A stretch of 64,000 nucleotides of DNA from PLanc-01 sp034678485 (GCA_034678485.1 JAXDBU010000034.1:1-64000); one strand, 5' to 3'; counted from the first letter of the stretch, positions 52,299-62,125 are shown. The notes: generated by a model from the letters alone, not told the origin. Numbers and translations: made by a program.

Positions 52299-52312
52299 TC
52301 TCGCAGGACGCA

Positions 52313-52918
52313 TTACGCACGCCGCGCGACGTCGTAGAAGTTCTTGAGCACCTGCAACCCCTGATTGCTGCTCTTCTCCGGGTGGAACTGCACGCCGTAG
52401 ATGTTGCCCTTCTGCACTGACGCGGTCAGCGGCGAGCCATAGTCCACGATCGCAGTTCGGGCCTGCCTGTCGGTGACCTGGGCATAGAACGAGTGGGCGA
52501 AGTAGAAATGTTTCGCCGGGCCCAGTCCTGCGAACAGGTCCATGTCCTTCGGCAGTTCCACCAGGTTCCAGCCCATGTGGGGGACCGTCTGTTCCGGCGG
52601 GACGGGCACGACGCGTCCCTGGACTAATCCCAGCCCTTTATGCGGACCATACTCCAGGCTTTCGTCGAACAGCAATTGGTGTCCGACGCAGATCCCGAGG
52701 ATGGGCTTTCCCGCGGCGGCGGCCTGCTTGACCGGCTCGGCGGCATCGCCGAGGGCCTCCATGGCGTACCCGAAGGCCGCCACGCCGGGGAGGACCAGAC
52801 CCGTCGCCTTCGCGATTCGCGCCGGGTCCCGGCTCAACTCGGCCTCGCAGCCGATGTGCCGGAAGGCGTTGCACACGCTCTTGACGTTGCCCACGTTATA
52901 GTCGATCACCACAATCAT
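52313..52918 (-). CDS. hisH: Imidazole glycerol phosphate synthase glutamine amidotransferase subunit
   Basis: 201 residues from ATG 52918 (MIVVIDYNVGNVKSVCNAFR). It releases ammonia from glutamine for HisF. The nucleophile Cys is in GKPILGICVGHQLLF and the His/Glu of the triad in YGVQFHPEKSS. It has no purine-rich ribosome-binding site and starts in a region divergent from glmS. The two genes hisH-hisF form a short operon, separate from hisG at 5.6 kb. Confidence 0.95.
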   Translation of the reverse strand: MIVVIDYNVGNVKSVCNAFRHIGCEAELSRDPARIAKATGLVLPGVAAFGYAMEALGDAAEPVKQAAAAGKPILGICVGHQLLFDESLEYGPHKGLGLVQGRVVPVPPEQTVPHMGWNLVELPKDMDLFAGLGPAKHFYFAHSFYAQVTDRQARTAIVDYGSPLTASVQKGNIYGVQFHPEKSSNQGLQVLKNFYDVARRA

Positions 52919-53132
52919 TCGGAGGGTTCTACCGCGCGGCATGGGGACCGTCAAATGAGAATATGTGATAGGTGTTGTAAGCGGAAATGATTGGACACCT
53001 CTGCTCGATCGGCGTGTAATCGCTTTGCTTCTGCAGCTTGACCGCGGGGCTTGTTGCAGCTTTTTCTGTATAGTTCGAGCTTCCGACGGCCGATTCAATG
53101 GTACCCAGCGTACTCGGATTAGGAAGGTGTCT

Positions 53133-54992
53133 ATGTGCGGCATTGTTGCCTACTTGGGAAAGAAGGCTGCTCAGCCCATTCTCGTCGAAGGTCTCAAGCG
53201 GCTTGAGTATCGGGGTTATGACTCCGCAGGCATCGCGCTGTTGCGAGAGGGCAGCATCTACGTCAGGAAGACCAGCGGCCGGATCAGTGCCCTGGAGCAG
53301 GTTCTGGACGGGCCTCGCAGCACCGATGTCCTGGGCATCGGGCACACCCGTTGGGCGACGCACGGCGTGCCGAATACGACGAACGCCCATCCTCACGTGG
53401 ATTCCACAGGCAAGATCGCCGTCGTACACAACGGGATCATCGAGAACTACAGCACGCTGAAGACCTGGCTTCGGAGCGAGGGGGTTGCATTCGTCAGTCA
53501 GACCGACACGGAGGTCATCTCCAACCTGATCGGCTATCTCTACCGCCGCAAGGATGCGACGGATGCCTGCGGGGAGCAGAACCGGTTCGAGTGGGCGGTC
53601 CAGCAGGCCCTGCAGAAACTGCACGGCACGTTCGGCGTCGCGATCGTGTGTTCCGATTTCCCGGATCTGCTCATCGGCGCCAAACGGGGTAGTCCGCTGA
53701 TTCTGGGCGTCGGCGACGGCGAGTACGTCCTGGCCTCGGACGCCGCGGCCATCGTCGAGCACACCACGCGGGCCATCTACCTCTCCGATAACGAGATGGT
53801 CACGATCGGCCCGAGCGGGTTCTACACCAAGACCCTCGACAATGTGGTCGTCGCCAAGGACACCAGGGAGATCGAGTTCTCGCTCGACCAGATCGAGCTG
53901 GGCGGCTTCGAGCACCACATGCTCAAGGAGATCTTCGAGCAGCCCAATTCGCTCAGTACCTGCATGGGTGGACGTCTGGACCGCCAGTGCGACAAGATCA
54001 AACTGGGCGGCATCCGGGACTACCTGCGCCAGTTGACGCAGGCCCGGCACGTCATCTTCACCGCCTGCGGCACGGCATTTCACGCCGGGCTGGTGGGCGA
54101 GTTCCTCCTGGAGCACCTGGCCCGCATCCCGGCGGAGACCGAGTACGCCAGCGAGTTCCGATACCGCAACCCGATCATCGGGGAGGGGACCATCGTCATC
54201 GCCATCAGCCAGTCCGGCGAGACCGCCGACACGCTGGCCGCCGTCGAGCAGGCCAAGGAGCGCGGCGCCACCGTCCTGGGAATCGTCAACGTGGTGGGCT
54301 CCACCATCGCCCGAACGACCGACGCAGGCATCTACCTGCACGTCGGGCCCGAGATCGGCGTCGCGAGCACGAAGGCGTTCACCGCCCAGGCTGCGGTCCT
54401 GAGCATGCTGGCCATCGAGCTGGGTCGCAGACGGCACCTCAGCAGCGACGACGCGGCCCGGTACATCGACGAACTGTCGCAGATCCCCGAGAAGATCGGC
54501 TCGATCCTGGCGCAGTCGGACCACATCCGCGAGATCGCGGCGGCCAACATCGACAAGGAGAACTGGCTGTTCCTGGGTCGGGGATTCAACTACCCGGTGG
54601 CGCTCGAGGGGGCCCTGAAACTCAAGGAAATCAGCTACATTCACGCGGAGGGCCTCCCCGCAGCGGAGATGAAGCATGGGCCCATTGCGCTGATCGCGGA
54701 CGGGATGCCCGCAGTCTTCCTCGCGACCGCCGGGCCGCAGTACGACAAGATCATCGGCAACATCGAAGAGGTCCGCGCCCGCGGCGGCACGATCATCGTC
54801 GTCGCCACCGAGGGCAACGAGGAGATTCACGACCGCGCCGACCACCTGATCACGATCCCGGACGCGCCGGAGCTGTTCCAGCCCATGCTCTCGGTCATTC
54901 CGCTGCAACTGCTGGCCTACCACGCCGCGGTGCTGAGAGGTCACGACGTGGACAAGCCCCGCAATCTCGCCAAGAGCGTGACGGTCGAGTGA
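53133..54992 (+). CDS. glmS: Glutamine-fructose-6-phosphate aminotransferase (isomerizing)
   Basis: 619 residues from ATG 53133, preceded by AGGAAGG. It makes glucosamine-6-phosphate for peptidoglycan and LPS. Cys2 (MCGIVAYLG) is the N-terminal nucleophile of the glutaminase domain, followed by RLEYRGYDSAGIAL and IGHTRWATHGVPN. Two SIS sugar-isomerase domains follow (ARHVIFTACGTAFHAGLVGE, ISQSGETADTLAAVEQAKER, and ENWLFLGRGFNYPVALEGAL). The end DKPRNLAKSVTVE is the family's C-terminal tail. A glmS ribozyme was not seen in the 215-bp leader. Confidence 0.97.
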   Translation: MCGIVAYLGKKAAQPILVEGLKRLEYRGYDSAGIALLREGSIYVRKTSGRISALEQVLDGPRSTDVLGIGHTRWATHGVPNTTNAHPHVDSTGKIAVVHNGIIENYSTLKTWLRSEGVAFVSQTDTEVISNLIGYLYRRKDATDACGEQNRFEWAVQQALQKLHGTFGVAIVCSDFPDLLIGAKRGSPLILGVGDGEYVLASDAAAIVEHTTRAIYLSDNEMVTIGPSGFYTKTLDNVVVAKDTREIEFSLDQIELGGFEHHMLKEIFEQPNSLSTCMGGRLDRQCDKIKLGGIRDYLRQLTQARHVIFTACGTAFHAGLVGEFLLEHLARIPAETEYASEFRYRNPIIGEGTIVIAISQSGETADTLAAVEQAKERGATVLGIVNVVGSTIARTTDAGIYLHVGPEIGVASTKAFTAQAAVLSMLAIELGRRRHLSSDDAARYIDELSQIPEKIGSILAQSDHIREIAAANIDKENWLFLGRGFNYPVALEGALKLKEISYIHAEGLPAAEMKHGPIALIADGMPAVFLATAGPQYDKIIGNIEEVRARGGTIIVVATEGNEEIHDRADHLITIPDAPELFQPMLSVIPLQLLAYHAAVLRGHDVDKPRNLAKSVTVE

Positions 54993-55291
54993 TCTCCTGT
55001 TCTCATTTGGGTTGGAAAGACAAGCGTGCCGCATTTCTCGCCACACATTGCCTGGCGCACTGGTCATCGTGAGTCGCCCGGTCACAACGCGGCCGGTATC
55101 GGGAAGAGAATGGGCTTTGTTCAGGACAGTCACATCACCCAAGTTCTCGTCACGAGTCAGGGGCATTCTGCCAACAACGCACAAAGCCCGGTTTCTCAGG
55201 AGCACAGCGAGGGATCCGGGCATCGAATGATACGTCGTCCCATTCGTGGGCGACGTCCTTCGCTGCGATCAGGACAACGGAACGGTGCGTC
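54993..55291. other. Convergent intergenic region after glmS
   Basis: No gene supported. GGGCTTTGT near 55112 and ACAAAGCCC near 55183 form a distant inverted repeat, the only structure noticed. Confidence 0.4.
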
Positions 55292-58200
55292 TCATGGTGA
55301 CTTGCTTGCCTGCCCGGTGCCGCCGTAAGCGCCCATGTTGACGCGTTTCGCGTTGGGCGACGGCTCTTTCGAGTAGCTCGTCGAGGGATTGCCCGCGTCG
55401 ATGCAGGGACTCGTCACGTCGTCAAGCACCCAGCTTTCCGTCGTTGGGTCCCAGCGTCCTGCCTGGGACTTGAGGTGGTAGTCATCGTTCTGTGCGTCGG
55501 CAAACAGCGGATCGACATCGAGATTGCCCGTGCCGCTCCAGCCGCCTTGAATATCGTTGTAGCGGATACTGTATTCTCCGTCGACGACCTCCTCGGAGAG
55601 GTAGATCTCGTTCTGCCAGATAATGTTGTTCATCACGGAGGTCACCTCCAGTGGCCAGACAGACGACGTGGTCGATTCCAGGTGCAACCCACTGGGCTTG
55701 TTGGCGACCAGCGTGTTGTTCCGGATCACCGGTGCGCTCATCCAGTTCATGATGCCGCCGGCGCCCGCTGCCGCGTTGTGGGCAATCACGTTGTTGGCGA
55801 CCGTGCAGTACGCGTACCACATGACGATGCCGCCGCCCCAGCCGTCGGCGGTGTTGTCCACGATCACATTGTTCGTGATGGTCGCTTCGGGACCGTTGTA
55901 ACACATGATCGCGCCGCCGCAATACGCGTAGTTGTTCGCGATCCGGCAAGAGTCGATCGTCGGGCTGGTCACCGAAGCCTGGCCCGGGTCATGGTCGTAG
56001 GAACCGCAGGCCAGGATCGCGCCGCCGTAGAGATTCTCGAAGCTGCCGCCGCCGGTGTAAGGCTTCTGGGCATATTCGAGCGTGCAGTATTGCAGCACGT
56101 CGTCGGTCGAACTGTTGATGAACCGGATACCGTACCATCCTTCACTGGTATCGATGGCCGTGAAGAGAATGCCGTCATCCACCGTACCCCTGGCGAGCAG
56201 CGTCGCCCGATAGCCGACGGTCAGGCCAAAATGGCCTGCGAACTTGACCGTGACGCCGGGTTCGATGGTCAGGGTCTGGTTCCTCGGGATGCTGATATCG
56301 CCCGTGACGGTGTAGGGGCTGTTCATCTTCCTCCACGTCCCGCTCACTGTCCCCCCGGACACCTGCGTCCCGGTGATGCCCGCGCCGGTCAGAGACACCG
56401 TCAGGGATGAGGCGTTGCTGCTGGTCGAACGAACGAGCAGCGTACCGGCATAGATCTTCTCCTCAGTGGGATGGAATCGAACCGTCACGTCGACCGAATC
56501 ACCCGGCGTCAGAACACGGTTCTGAACCGGCGTGTCAATCGAAAAGACCTCGTTCGCATCGCCGAGCGCTACGTCGACAATCTCGAAGTCAAGCGCACCG
56601 GTGTTCGAGATCTCCACGACGGTCGTGGCGCTCGCACCGACGACAACGAAACCGGCATCGACCGTCATCGACGGCGAGATCGTCATCAAGGGCAGATCGG
56701 ATTGGTTCTCGTACGCTCCGATGTCAATGACATCCCAATGGACTCTGTCGGCACCCACCAGGTCCGTCGCCGGAAGGCCACCGGCCTGCGTCCCGGCGTT
56801 GATGCAGGGGGAATGGCTCGCGAGGCGCCAGTCGGCCGAGGTCGCATCGCGGTCGGCTCCCACATCTTGGGTGGGATCGAGGAAACAGGGGTCCGCACAG
56901 AAGTTGCCCTCGCCGGGATATCCGTCCTGGACGTCACAGAAGGTCACGGTTGGGGCGCACTGCTCCGTCTCGATCTGGTATCGCTCGTTGCCCCAGAGGA
57001 TCGTGTTGACCACGGTCAGTCCATCCCAGGACGAGGAGAAGATGCCGCCGGGGAAGTTGTTCACGATCGTGCAATTCCAGATCTCCGGCGCACCATACTC
57101 GTCGCAGAGGATCCCGCCGCACTGGGTTACACCGCCCAGAGACGAGTTGTTCGCGATCACCGTGTTGGTGATGAGCGGATACCCGTCCATACAGTAGATC
57201 GCCCCGGCCGATTGCCCCTTGTTGTTCGCGATGAGGCAATTCTCGATGGTCGGATCGGAAGTGTCACAGTAGATGGCCCCCCCCAGGGAATTGGCATCCG
57301 AAACCGTCGTCTCCTGGGCCTCCGGCGTGAGTCCTGCGTCCTTCTTCGCGTAGCTGATCCGACAGTGACTCAGAACGTCGTCGTATCCCGAGTTCACGAA
57401 TCGCAGGCCGGCCCAGCCTGTCGCCCGGTTCAGGGCAGTGAACTCGATGGGCTGGGCCTCGCTGCCCTCGGCAAGGAGTCTCGCCTTCTGGCCCACGGTC
57501 AGGCCACAGGAGCCGGCGAACAGGACCTTCACGCCGGGCTCGATCACCAGTCGTTCGTTCGTCTCTATCCGGATGTCCCTGGTCACGACGTAGGGCGAGT
57601 TGGCCGCCGACCACGTCCCCGACACCTGCCCGGCTGCAATGGCAGTCCCTTCCTCGTAAGCGGTCCCCTCGAGGATCACACTCTTCGTGCTGCCGTTCTC
57701 GCAGTGGATCACGAGGGTCCCGTAGTAACCACCCGCTTCGCTGGGCTCGAATACCACATTGACGGAGACCCCCTGCCCGAGTGTTTCGATCACGAAGGAA
57801 TCGATCCGCTTGGCATATCCCTGACCCGCGAGATCGATCAGGAACCCCTCCGGGCACGATATCGACTCGATGCCCAGATTCGCCACGTTGTTCTGGATGC
57901 GCAGGACCTGCGCCGAGGATTGCTCACGCGGCGCCGCATAGAAACTCAGCGAAGTGACGTCCGTCTCCATCAAGGACTGCGCCGGTTGGATGTTCAGAAT
58001 GCTCTCCGTGATAATGCAGTCCTTGTACAGAAGCGCGGTGGGCAGAGAATACCATGCTTCGGTGACTGCCTGGGGTAGCGTGGTGCCCCAGCCGAAGTTG
58101 AGGTGATACTCGCCGTTGGTGTTGTATCCGTCGCAGACGATCACGTGCCCGCCCCAGCCGTCCGGCGGGCTGAACCTCAGCAGCGCAGGCAGCCCGTTGA

Positions 58201-59221
58201 TCACGTTGTCCTGCAGGACGACCAGGCCGTTGTCGGTCAGGCCACCGTACATGTCGGCCGAGTAGTAGCCGAATCGGTCGAGCAGGGCCGTCTGCACAAG
58301 GTAGAGCGAGGCGCCGGAGCCGTCGCTGGAGTAATCCATCTGGGCGGCCACACCGCAGGCGAAACTCAGCGCCGCGCTGTCCATATCGTTCAGATCGATG
58401 CCTTGGAAGTACTTCAGGCGGATCGCGTCGAGATAGCCGTTGAGCGTCTCGAAGGACGGGAAATCGTAGAGCTCGCTGTCCGCGTCGATCCGCAGTCCGC
58501 TGTACATCGTGTAGGAATCATTGTCGTCGAAACTCGCTTCGCAGAGCCGGTGATAGTGGACAAGCTGAGCGAACGCGGTCGCGACACAGCCCACATAGGA
58601 ACGAAGTCCCGTCGAGGGATCGAGAGGACAAAACGTATTGTACGGCGTTCCCTGGACCCAGGTCGTCTCGAGCCAGCCGCCGGTGGAGGTCGTTCCATCG
58701 GAGGGCCACTGCTGGAATGCGGTGTCGTCGGCGTCGTCTGCATCCCCACTGGCAAGCAGCTTCCACTGTTCGGCAGTCTCTTCAGTCTTCAGCTCTGGAT
58801 GCTCCGTCAGAGCCTCGGTCCGGAGCTTCATATCCGCTCGAAGCATTCGGTAGAGAGGATTGGAGGCATCGCGGCCGGTCGGGAAGGAAGCCGTAAACGA
58901 ATATGCGACGACCGGTGCGATGTCCGTGTCGGCGGACAGCGCCACAAAGCCACTGGGGTCGAGGTCGGCCACGTAGGCCAGAACGGTCCCATCGTCGTCC
59001 TGGATCGTGCGGAAGCCGGAAGGCGTCAGCCCCGTTGCCAGTATACGAATTGAGTTGCTCGTCGTCCGCCCGCCTGGCGAGGATTGCATCGCAATGAAGC
59101 CGTTTGTTGCCTTCCGCGCTCTGGCCGGATCGACTGACTCCGCGAGAGCCGCGGAACTCACAATCAAGCCGGCGACAACAGCCGCGATCACAAGTGACCT
59201 TCTCCCATCCACATGTGTCAT
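55292..59221 (-). CDS. Secreted C10 (streptopain-like) peptidase with ASH and beta-helix domains
   Basis: 1309 residues. Start at ATG 59221 with GGAGGTG 6 nt upstream. The signal peptide is SLVIAAVVAGLIVSSAALAE. A Spi-like pro-region (about 35-130) is followed by a C10 cysteine-peptidase domain: nucleophile Cys212 in SYVGCVATAFAQLVHYH, His359 in WGGHVIVCDGYN, and LNFGWGT (374-380). After it come two rounds of an abnormal-spindle/choice-of-anchor-like beta domain (FYAAPREQSSAQVLRIQNNV; GFVVVGASATTVVEISNTGA) each leading to a right-handed beta-helix (FAGSCGLTVGQKARLLAEGS; FAGHFGLTVGYRATLLARGT). It ends KRVNMGAYGGTGQASKSP. Probably exported; substrate unknown. No PEP-CTERM. Confidence 0.85.
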   Translation of the reverse strand: MTHVDGRRSLVIAAVVAGLIVSSAALAESVDPARARKATNGFIAMQSSPGGRTTSNSIRILATGLTPSGFRTIQDDDGTVLAYVADLDPSGFVALSADTDIAPVVAYSFTASFPTGRDASNPLYRMLRADMKLRTEALTEHPELKTEETAEQWKLLASGDADDADDTAFQQWPSDGTTSTGGWLETTWVQGTPYNTFCPLDPSTGLRSYVGCVATAFAQLVHYHRLCEASFDDNDSYTMYSGLRIDADSELYDFPSFETLNGYLDAIRLKYFQGIDLNDMDSAALSFACGVAAQMDYSSDGSGASLYLVQTALLDRFGYYSADMYGGLTDNGLVVLQDNVINGLPALLRFSPPDGWGGHVIVCDGYNTNGEYHLNFGWGTTLPQAVTEAWYSLPTALLYKDCIITESILNIQPAQSLMETDVTSLSFYAAPREQSSAQVLRIQNNVANLGIESISCPEGFLIDLAGQGYAKRIDSFVIETLGQGVSVNVVFEPSEAGGYYGTLVIHCENGSTKSVILEGTAYEEGTAIAAGQVSGTWSAANSPYVVTRDIRIETNERLVIEPGVKVLFAGSCGLTVGQKARLLAEGSEAQPIEFTALNRATGWAGLRFVNSGYDDVLSHCRISYAKKDAGLTPEAQETTVSDANSLGGAIYCDTSDPTIENCLIANNKGQSAGAIYCMDGYPLITNTVIANNSSLGGVTQCGGILCDEYGAPEIWNCTIVNNFPGGIFSSSWDGLTVVNTILWGNERYQIETEQCAPTVTFCDVQDGYPGEGNFCADPCFLDPTQDVGADRDATSADWRLASHSPCINAGTQAGGLPATDLVGADRVHWDVIDIGAYENQSDLPLMTISPSMTVDAGFVVVGASATTVVEISNTGALDFEIVDVALGDANEVFSIDTPVQNRVLTPGDSVDVTVRFHPTEEKIYAGTLLVRSTSSNASSLTVSLTGAGITGTQVSGGTVSGTWRKMNSPYTVTGDISIPRNQTLTIEPGVTVKFAGHFGLTVGYRATLLARGTVDDGILFTAIDTSEGWYGIRFINSSTDDVLQYCTLEYAQKPYTGGGSFENLYGGAILACGSYDHDPGQASVTSPTIDSCRIANNYAYCGGAIMCYNGPEATITNNVIVDNTADGWGGGIVMWYAYCTVANNVIAHNAAAGAGGIMNWMSAPVIRNNTLVANKPSGLHLESTTSSVWPLEVTSVMNNIIWQNEIYLSEEVVDGEYSIRYNDIQGGWSGTGNLDVDPLFADAQNDDYHLKSQAGRWDPTTESWVLDDVTSPCIDAGNPSTSYSKEPSPNAKRVNMGAYGGTGQASKSP

Positions 59222-59562
59222 CCCGACACCTCCCTTTATCCTCTCTCATTCCGCGAGCACTGCATATCTCAGTCATATGCCGATGTTATCGGCATTTCGA
59301 ACAGCAACATTCTGAACTGATCTCTCCAGACAGTCACTCCCCGCTGCGACCTGTGCCGCTCGTTCTCATCGTGGGATGCCCATCTCGACCTCCGCCGCGC
59401 AATCCCCCAACTCACAATGCCCTGGCAGGCTCCGGCCCAGCGACTCCGTCATTCCACAGCAACTCGACCCGCCCACCACACGTCCCATAATAGCGGATCG
59501 GTAGCGGTTCATCAAGGACAATCCCATGCACACTTCCGACGATTCGGTCGATCCAGCCCGTC
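59222..59562. other. Intergenic region
   Basis: Apart from the ribosome-binding site of the upstream gene nothing is recognised. A short GCCGATGTTATCGGCAT palindrome lies near 59280-59296. No gene supported. Confidence 0.4.
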
Positions 59563-61176
59563 TCAGGGTGTGACGCTCCGCAGACATCCGGCCAAGGAAC
59601 AGGTGTCGAGCACTCTGATGCCTTCGACCACGCAGTCCGCGTTGATCCGTGCGCCGGCCGCGGACGTGTGCGTGCGCTCGCCCGGCGGAAAACAGACCGC
59701 GGTCACCCTGGCCTGGCCCATTTGCTCATATCGCTGGGCGATGCGATCATTGAGGCCGATGAAGGCCGCGCCTTCGGCATGGGCCGCCTCGGAAGCCCAT
59801 TTCCCATGGCCCTGCGAGGCCCGACCCACCCTGCCGTCCGCCCAGTTGTTCCTCGGGATGGGCGAGCAGACGACTGCCGTGACGCCCTTGGACTTGGCGT
59901 CGGTAATGAACTTGCGGATGTACCAGCCGTAGGTGTGGACCACTTCGTGCCGGCCGGTGAGCAGGTTGTCGATTTCCTCGGTCTGGTCGCCGACGCCCGG
60001 GATCGTGCCGCGAGCCCGCTGCCTGTCGTTGAGCGGCCCCGCGTCGTTATGGCCGAATTGCAGAATGACGTAGTCGCCCGGTTTCATATCGGCCAGGACC
60101 TTCTCCCAGAATCCCTGGGTCTGGAACGTTCGGCTGCTCGTCCCGCCCCAGGCGCGGTTCTGCACGTTGATCTTCGTGCGGTCGAAGAAGTCGGCAATAG
60201 GGGCACCCCAACCCCATTGGCCGTTCGCGCCGTTGCCGAGGCTGCCCGTCCGAACAGTGGAATCCCCGATAAGAAACAGCGTCGGCAGGTTGGGATCGGG
60301 CTTCGGCAGTGCGTCCGGCATCCACGGCCGCGTCAGGATCTGCTCCGTCTGCCTGACGACCCCATGCTCCGCGCATGGAGCCACCGCCTGCCCCTCGGGC
60401 GAGAGCATGTCCGCCAGGGGACAGTCGGCCAGAGTCTTCCATCCCGAGACCACCAGCACCGCGTTCAGGTGTGCCCCTTCGGCGCTGGTGTGCGTGTGAT
60501 CGCGAGGGAAGAACTCGGCGACTCGGATCGCGCCGAGCAACTCATATTGGTCGGCAATGATGTTCGTCAGATCCACGAAGGGCACGCCCTCGGCCTTGGC
60601 GATCTCGGCGGACCACTGGCTGAAATGACCCGAGCCTCGCTCAATCCGCCCCTCCTTCCAGACGTTGCGAACCGTCAGCGACAAGACGACAGGAGTCGCC
60701 CCCTTGGCTCTGGCGTCCGCGATGAATCTGCGCATGTACCAGCCGTAGGTGTGGACGACCTCGTCGGCGTTGGTGACCTTGTTCCGGATAGCCTCTGTCT
60801 CGTCCCCCAGACCTGGCAGCGACCCGCGAGCCCTGCGGTCGTCATTGATGGGCCCGCCGTCGTTGTGGCCGAACTGGATCAGAACGAAGTCGCCCGCTCT
60901 CATCTCCCCGAGGACCTGGTCCCAGAGTCCTTCCGTCAGAAACGTCCGGCTGCTCCGCCCTCCGCGGGCGCGATTCACGACGCGAATCCTCGATGGATCG
61001 AAGCACTTGCCCAGGTGACTGCCCCACCCAAGGTCCGGCCCGTTGCTGGCCGTGGAATCGCCGACGACGAACAACTTCGGTACATTCGGCTCGCCGGCAG
61101 CCTGAATCTGGCCGGCAGCGACCCCCGCAAGAACAGACAGCACCACTGCAACGACGATTGCACTTCTTCCGCTCAT
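59563..61176 (-). CDS. Secreted protein with two SGNH (rhamnogalacturonan acetylesterase-like) domains
   Basis: 537 residues. The signal peptide is SAIVVAVVLSVLAGVAAGQI. Two homologous CE12-like esterase domains follow: domain 1 (about 33-270) has KLFVVGDSTASNGPDLG with Ser41, GGRSSRTF, IQFGHNDGG and FPRDHTHTSAEGAHLNA; domain 2 (about 295-530) has TLFLIGDSTVRTGSLG, GGTSSRTF, LQFGHNDAG and PPGERTHTSAAGARINA. In domain 2 the usual D-x2-H Asp is Glu, so its activity may differ. Such enzymes remove acetyl groups from pectin rhamnogalacturonan. It fits the carbohydrate theme of the window. Confidence 0.88.
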   Translation of the reverse strand: MSGRSAIVVAVVLSVLAGVAAGQIQAAGEPNVPKLFVVGDSTASNGPDLGWGSHLGKCFDPSRIRVVNRARGGRSSRTFLTEGLWDQVLGEMRAGDFVLIQFGHNDGGPINDDRRARGSLPGLGDETEAIRNKVTNADEVVHTYGWYMRRFIADARAKGATPVVLSLTVRNVWKEGRIERGSGHFSQWSAEIAKAEGVPFVDLTNIIADQYELLGAIRVAEFFPRDHTHTSAEGAHLNAVLVVSGWKTLADCPLADMLSPEGQAVAPCAEHGVVRQTEQILTRPWMPDALPKPDPNLPTLFLIGDSTVRTGSLGNGANGQWGWGAPIADFFDRTKINVQNRAWGGTSSRTFQTQGFWEKVLADMKPGDYVILQFGHNDAGPLNDRQRARGTIPGVGDQTEEIDNLLTGRHEVVHTYGWYIRKFITDAKSKGVTAVVCSPIPRNNWADGRVGRASQGHGKWASEAAHAEGAAFIGLNDRIAQRYEQMGQARVTAVCFPPGERTHTSAAGARINADCVVEGIRVLDTCSLAGCLRSVTP

Positions 61177-61287
61177 GCCGTGACTCCTCGTGTCTGAACG
61201 TCAGAGACTACGTCTTGACTACTCGTCACGGCCTATCATGTCAACGGGTATTCTCTGCCCCACGAACAGCGAAGACCCCAATCCGGA

Positions 61288-61392
61288 TCAGTGGTCCTTG
61301 AAGGTTCGCATCCATTCGGGCCAGTCCTCCGGCTGGACGCCGCTGAGCGCCGGCACACAATCCACTCTTGCGAGTCCCTTGCGATTTCCCAT
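61288..61392 (-). CDS. Small open reading frame downstream of the SUI1 gene
   Basis: 34 residues from ATG 61392, with GGGAGAG 6 nt upstream, ending DWPEWMRTFKDH. An in-frame ATG five codons earlier is also possible. The same frame stays open further upstream to about 61500 and reads as plausible protein (DSDVLYPNGWLC, WDEQNEIRAIG) but has no ATG or GTG there, so this may be the end of a gene that has lost its start, or a short protein. It follows the SUI1 gene on the same strand. Confidence 0.45.
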   Translation of the reverse strand: MGNRKGLARVDCVPALSGVQPEDWPEWMRTFKDH

Positions 61393-61498
61393 GATCGTCT
61401 CTCCCATACACAGCCAACCGTTCGGATACAAAACATCGGAGTCTGGCTGCCAGCCGACAGAAGAGCCGATAGCCCGAATCTCGTTCTGTTCGTCCCAC

Positions 61499-61852
61499 TT
61501 ATCCGCCGGCGCGTTTGACGGTGTAGCCCCGCTTCGTCAGCTCTGTCATCAGCAGGTCGCGGTGGTCGCCCTGGATCTCGATGGTGGCGCCCTTCACGGT
61601 CCCGCCGGCCCCGCATTTTCGCTTGAGTTCCGTAGCGAGCTGGTGCAGCCCATCTTCATCAAGGAGTACGCCCGTAACGAGTGTAACGCCTTTGCCCTTG
61701 CGGCCCTTCGTCTCCCGCGAGACTCGCACAATCCCGTCGCCATGCGGAACCACTGATTCCTTGCGGCACACACATTCGCCGACCGGCTTGCCGCACCCTG
61801 GGCACATCCGCCCGTGTTCAGTCGAATAGACGATGCCAGTCTCTCTTGCCAT
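61499..61852 (-). CDS. SUI1/eIF1-like translation factor (YciH type)
   Basis: 117 residues. The N-terminal Cys set CPGCGKPVGECVC is typical of bacterial YciH proteins. The SUI1 domain follows: GKGVTLVTGVLLDEDGLHQL, ATELKRKCGAGGTVKGATIE and IQGDHRDLLMTELTKRGYTV. It is related to eukaryotic eIF1, which controls start-codon choice; the bacterial role is less settled. It starts 6 bp after the amphi-Trp gene and is surely co-transcribed. Confidence 0.92.
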   Translation of the reverse strand: MARETGIVYSTEHGRMCPGCGKPVGECVCRKESVVPHGDGIVRVSRETKGRKGKGVTLVTGVLLDEDGLHQLATELKRKCGAGGTVKGATIEIQGDHRDLLMTELTKRGYTVKRAGG

Positions 61853-61858
61853 ATCGAA

Positions 61859-62125
61859 TCAGGAATTGGTCCACTTGAGCTGGAATTCGATCTCTTCGTC
61901 GCCGCCCTCGCGTTCGTGCTCGATATTGAATTCGGCCCGAACAGGCACATAGATCCGCTCGCCCGCGATCTGGATCTCGAACTTCCGACCCTTCTCCAGG
62001 GCATCCGCCAGGCGTCGCAGCTTCGCCACGAACTGGGCTGTCGAATACCCCCTCTCAAGGTCATGATCCTCCCGGCCTTTCGCCTCTGCAGAGAAGGTCT
62101 CCATCTTGCCGCGACGTCTGCCCAT
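61859..62125 (-). CDS. Amphi-Trp domain protein
   Basis: 88 residues from ATG 62125, with AGGAGA 7 nt upstream; an in-frame ATG eight codons earlier lacks a site. The end FEIQIAGERIYVPVRAEFNI, EHEREGGDEEIEFQLKW is the amphi-Trp signature. The basic start is MGRRRGK. Small soluble protein of unknown function, in an operon with the SUI1 gene. Confidence 0.82.
   Translation of the reverse strand: MGRRRGKMETFSAEAKGREDHDLERGYSTAQFVAKLRRLADALEKGRKFEIQIAGERIYVPVRAEFNIEHEREGGDEEIEFQLKWTNS

Noticed and set aside
52919..53132. glmS ribozyme
   Set aside because: No conserved ribozyme core is visible in the leader, and the family is mainly found in Firmicutes.
52929..55223. 764-codon minus-strand open frame
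   Set aside because: Antisense to glmS; no family motif.
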